Assembly (NCBI GenBank): GCA_028551475.1
Contig: CM052357.1
Span: forward strand, 17,159,931-17,223,930
Reading direction: 5' to 3'
DNA: 64,000 nt
DNA from: Casuarina equisetifolia
Lineage: Eukaryota > Streptophyta > Magnoliopsida > Fagales > Casuarinaceae
The position numbers were made by a program, and so were the translations under genes. The number at the start of each line of letters is the position of its first letter. Position 1 is the first letter of the stretch. Below are positions 60,376-64,000 of this stretch, in pieces. The notes beneath the pieces are model-generated. The model was given only the letters and a program-made list of their open reading frames with translations. It searched no databases and was not told the DNA's origin.

Positions 60376-61080
60376 TACATGTATCTTGGGCCGATCTATG
60401 CTACTTCCAACATCTTGGAACACCAAGTGGTCCTGCAAAGCCGACTGACCCAAGACACGGAGATTCAATCTTCAAAGCTAACCATGTGCTCTGATACTAA
60501 GAAATAATTCGATCCACACACAGATTTAGTTAAAGGCAGCCAAAAATCTGGGAATAATGATAAAACACAGAGTTTGGAAGAAGCCCGAATGCTGCATCAC
60601 ATATTTACTCTTATCAAAGGATACGATGTTTGTTGTTACAGGTAAGAAATTCTGCAGGATTTTTGTTGTAAATAGTCCCTGATTCCTGTCAATTGTTATG
60701 TGCAGGTTAGTTTATTTTGTCTTGTAGTGGGCTGAATGTTGTGTAGTGAGTCTAGACCCGTTAAGTAGTGAACTGACGTAACTAAGCCCGATCCAGTCGG
60801 GAAAACTCCTTTGTAACCCGTCGTCCAGCACGGGAGTAGACATTCTGGAAATTTCTATCGTATTCCCAGTTAGGGCTCCCGGATTGAGCTCATCTCTCCT
60901 CACATGTGTGCTTTTCTCTTCCACAATCGGCCGCCGGAGATATTCCCGTCCGAATCCCCTTGTGGATTTCGTGCTTGACGCTCCTAACACCAGAGCTCAA
61001 GCCGCACGTCGTCGAGCATTCCAGCTTCTGCACAATTCCGAACCAGATCATTTGTTTACATACAAGGGAACGTAAAAGAT
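60376..61080 (-). repeat. Possible copia primer site and LTR
   Basis: On the minus strand TTAGTATCAGAGC (around 60,491-60,503) is close to the initiator-Met primer site TGGTATCAGAGC and is followed by CACATGGTTAGCTTTGAAG, wording usual for a copia leader. The LTR would be the CpG-containing stretch from 60,504 rightwards. Its terminal TG/CA could not be placed and no partner exists here. A plus frame at 60,884-61,075 (TRAQAARRRAFQLL) is of unknown meaning. Confidence 0.4.
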
Positions 61081-61624
61081 AAATAAAATATTTACATAAA
61101 TGTGAACAATCCCGGTAGGCCCAATGGTCCTGATATTCAATTTTACTCCCCTTCTTATAAGGTTCTTAACATTAGTTTAACAACTCTATAAAGTCCCTCT
61201 TTGTTAGAACTGTTTTCCATGCACAATTCCTTAATATTAACTAGAGTTTTGGTTTAGAACTTTCATTGTAAAATTTGGCCTCCATATGTACGGGTATTTA
61301 TATTGGTCCTATAATAAAATATCTGAAAGAAACTGAACAACATAGCTACAAAAGTGCTATTAGAAAGATTGCTGGAAAAGAACACAAGGCCGTTCATATG
61401 ATAATCTTCAGAGCCAATGAGTGCCCCCAGAAAGTGTGTTGGAAGATTCACGGAAAAGAATGTAAGACTACTAACAACAAAAAGGCATCCAAACTTGCCC
61501 CTCATCATCAAAAGAAAATACATGGAAGGGATAAAAAGTGAGAGACTACTCCGTACTCTTTGAAGCTGACTCAAAATATGTAAGATGTCCATAATCACCA
61601 TTCAATAGAACTCAACTGTGACAT
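61081..61624. other. No gene recognised; one basic small ORF
   Basis: A plus frame at 61,275-61,541 encodes 88 Lys/His-rich residues starting MASICTGIYIGPIIKYLKET. It has no known motif, and a minus frame is open over the same bases. I regard it as probably non-genic. Confidence 0.25.
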
Positions 61625-61650
61625 AGAGAGAGAGAGAGAGAGAGAGAGAG
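61625..61650. repeat. AG dinucleotide microsatellite
   Basis: Thirteen AG copies in a row, followed by a CT-rich leader (CTCTCTCCTCC) before the LINE-like reading frame. Confidence 0.95.
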
Positions 61651-61819
61651 ATCAAAACGCTGTTCCAAGTAGCTTAATTCTCACACTCTCAATCTTTTTC
61701 TCTCTCCTCCAAAAAACTCTCTCAACTTTTTCAAGAACTGATTCCAGCCCAACCTCCAAATCTGACCTACGGCCATTGTATAATGGCCATTTCCGATCTC
61801 CTGTTGGGCTAGCGGCTCT

Positions 61820-63330
61820 ATGGACCAGACGGATTCTTGGCCTCCACCGAGGGGTGACCCAAGCCTAAAAACGGACTTTCTAGAGCGACTCTTGAGCAGA
61901 CAGAGGTTTTCAGCGCTCGCTGGCTGGGAGGCTTCTCAACAATGGCATTCTAATGGGTTACCACCAATGACTCGCAATCTCATGCAACCCCCCGATACGG
62001 GTGCGGCGATGCGCACTGTAAGCCGTTCAGATCCTTTGTCATCTACTCTTCAATCGGTCCAAATTGGCTCAGACCTAGATAGATCTGGTGGCACCACTCC
62101 TTGATTTATTGGGGGGATTCCGATCCACCTCTAGCATCCTCTATTCCAATGGGGAACTTGAGTTCTACATCTCTCTAGTAGAATATCGTCTTGCGACAGC
62201 TTTCACAAGTTCATCATAATACCGAGCTTCAAGTCTACTTGTCCTCCAATGAACTCCTCTAGGCAACATGTTAACTCTTAAAGGGGCCTAGCTCAGCCTG
62301 CCATCGTAGGCCAAATGGACCAACACAGCATTCGTATCCTTCTTGCCTCAGATGCAAACCTCATCACAACATGGTCATGCAAATCCCGGATACTCGAGAA
62401 TCATCGATTTATACTCATCAAATGGTCATGGGAGCTGAACAAGCATAAGCAACCCAGAAAGGCTCCAATATGGCTATGTTTACCAGTCTACCCCTTCCCC
62501 TTTTCAATCTAGTTGCTCTACAAGGAACAGGAGACTCTTTTGATTATTTTTTTAGGACGGATAATGCCACCTTGTTCTTAGAAAATTACATGTTCACAAG
62601 AATATCTACAGAGATGGATTCATTGAAGCCTCTATTTTCTAGAGTTCATGTTAATGTCTTTGAAGAGGACAAGAAATGGCAAAAAATTGCTTATGAAATG
62701 GATATAGGTTATTGTTTATTTTGCCCTAGACAATGGCATGATGTGTCTGTGTAAAAAGAAATTGCGCAAGCAAGAGAAACAAAAGGCGAATCAGCTAGCA
62801 CAAGTAATCAAGGAACCCAAGGAGTGAAAAAAAAAAAAATACTAAAGCATCAACTTCAATGGATTTGGGTATGTTCAACAATAGTCACAGCTATTGTGAC
62901 TAATGAAGATAGGGAACACATTGCTTCCAAAGAAGTCTCAATGCAAAAAGGCGTTGGTACCCTTTATGTTGATGAAGATGGGGACCATGTTATCATTGAT
63001 CAGTCCTTTCAAATGCCAACATAGAATGCTTTTGTCATTCTTGGCCGAATTGAGTTCCCTATGGAGGAAGAAGAAAACTATGGGGCAAAGTTCCTTATGG
63101 AGGAGGAAACAATCTTCGTTGAGGAGATCCGTGTGGAGAATGATGCCATGTGGAGGCCTATGTAAAGGAGAATGAGGTCCCTAGTAGTGATCCGACCCCA
63201 ACAGAAGAGGAACTTATGGAGGCGACCCTATGAAGTCCCATGTGGAGGTGACCCAAGTGGAAAAGGAGAAACCCTCTGTGGGTCATGTGGCAGCCCTTGC
63301 CTGCCCGAGTGAATTCAAGCAAGTGTATGT
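61820..63330 (+). pseudogene. Plant LINE ORF1 (DUF4283 / zf-CCHC_4) relic
   Basis: The N-terminal frame (61,820-62,104) is MDQTDSWPPPRGDPSLKTDF. The diagnostic part is 62,315-62,754: NHRFILIKWSWELNKH, then APIWLCLPVYPF (for APIWVRLPGLP), then TDNATLFLENY, then FTRISTEMDSLKPLFSRVHV, then KKWQKIAYEMDIGYCLFC. A CX2CX4H knuckle (CLFCPRQWH) follows, whose last Cys is removed by a 2-base deletion that also shifts frame. A Lys-rich tail (KKLRKQEKQK) reads on in the new frame. 63,050-63,240 repeats Glu-rich words (MEEE). No endonuclease or RT follows in this window. A host gene carrying the same domain is the alternative. Confidence 0.72.
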
Positions 63331-63859
63331 AATGTCTAATTCTAGTGTCACAACAAGGCATTAGCCAATGCTCAGAAGCCAACAGGCCATGGGTCCATAA
63401 CCAGTGGCCATGGGGGACCACTGGTATGACCCCCCGTGAGGGATGGTAGGATTTAAATTTGGTTATACCACTTGATGTAAGGTTTGGTGGTTACACCAAC
63501 CTAAGTTTTCTACTGTTTTTCTTTGTGGGGGATTTAAATTTCTGATTTAAGCACTGCCTTCTTCATTTGTAGTGAAATTATATCATATAAATTAAGTTTA
63601 GGGTGCCAGCCTATTTTAAAAAATAAATAAATAAATTCTCACATAACCTATCTAAAAAAAAAATCAAAAGCTTGTTTTAAATAGGCTGAATTACAAAACC
63701 TTACCCTAATAATATATTAGTATAAAAGTATTCCTCACAACAAAGGAAAACATGTAAAAATTAAGTGTGAATAAAAACCCAACTTTCATGATGTTTTTGG
63801 ATCAATCACATTCAACTACCTTATTGACTAAATCACATTGGTCGATTAAAGATGAACCC
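63331..63859. other. No gene seen
   Basis: Non-coding, with a TAAA-rich run at 63,619-63,640 and an A run at 63,653. Confidence 0.5.
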
Positions 63860-64000
63860 ATTTAGGAATTCCCTATTACTACTTTATTTATAAATAAAAA
63901 ATAAAAATAAATAAAAAAATTCTTTTAATATTACAATGCACACACCCAACTTATACATGTAAGATATCAAACCGTAAACCTCATGGTTAAAATCTCTATT
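63860..64000 (-). mobile_element. Possible SINE, cut by the window edge
   Basis: On the minus strand CCATGAGGTTTACGGTTTGATATC has a B-box-like GGTTTGATATC. It is followed by GTTGGGTGTGTGC and then an A/T-rich tail. This resembles the layout of the SINE at 26.03 kb. The 5' part with any A box lies outside the window. Confidence 0.3.

Noticed and set aside
60047-60494. 103-108-codon frames on both strands near 60.2 kb
   Set aside because: They come from the G+C-rich interior of the truncated LTR and its junction; no conserved protein.

Overview
This window looks like AT-rich nuclear intergenic DNA of a seed plant. Every recognisable protein relic belongs to a plant transposon family: Ty1/copia, Ty3/gypsy chromovirus, an Athila/Tat-type gag, a plant LINE ORF1 of the DUF4283 type, and tRNA-derived SINEs. 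No intact host gene, rRNA, tRNA gene or CRISPR array could be recognised. The relics are old: they are full of stops and frameshifts, and many Gln/Arg/Cys codons have become stops or Tyr, as expected from decay of methylated cytosines. The species cannot be told from the sequence.

Layout. 1-0.6 kb holds a deletion derivative of a chromovirus (pol fused to its LTR), followed by a 37-bp minisatellite. 2.4-2.6 kb holds a 20/40-bp minisatellite. 3.48-9.48 kb is a structurally complete but gag-only LTR element on the minus strand (LTR pair, tRNA-Asp-type primer site, imperfect 5-bp target duplication). 11.2-11.6 kb is a copia RNase H fragment. 12.4-14.4 kb is a GC-richer island with an unidentified gene relic (locus A). 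14.69-18.65 kb is a plus-strand Tnt1/Tork-like copia element. 20.2-20.36 kb is a long imperfect hairpin. 22.36-27.64 kb is a full-length minus-strand copia element with short LTRs, interrupted by a SINE. 29.0-30.0 kb is a roughly 420-bp tandem duplication in a degraded polyprotein. 31.3-32.3 kb and 36-38.2 kb carry loci B and C, which share a short peptide-coding block with A. 42.06-45.55 kb is a 3'-truncated plus-strand copia element.

46.6-60.4 kb is a nested cluster. A Ty3/gypsy element (pieces 46.62-48.13 and 57.56-59.84 kb) is split by a second chromovirus with a C-terminal chromodomain (LTRs at 48.13-48.78 and 56.96-57.56 kb). The integrase of that chromovirus was in turn hit by a solo LTR of the gag-only family (49.87-51.49 kb, 5-bp target duplication). 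A further copy of that LTR, truncated, interrupts the outer element's gag at 59.84 kb. 60.4-61.1 kb resembles a copia primer site plus LTR and is richer in CpG. 61.8-63.3 kb is a LINE ORF1 relic. The window closes with an A/T-rich stretch and a possible SINE.

Nothing here functions as a system of cooperating genes; the biology is that of layered insertion, LTR recombination and decay. The most promising unexplained objects are the A/B/C paralogous islands, the terminal stem-loop conserved in all four LTRs of the gag-only family, and the 150-bp hairpin at 20.2 kb.
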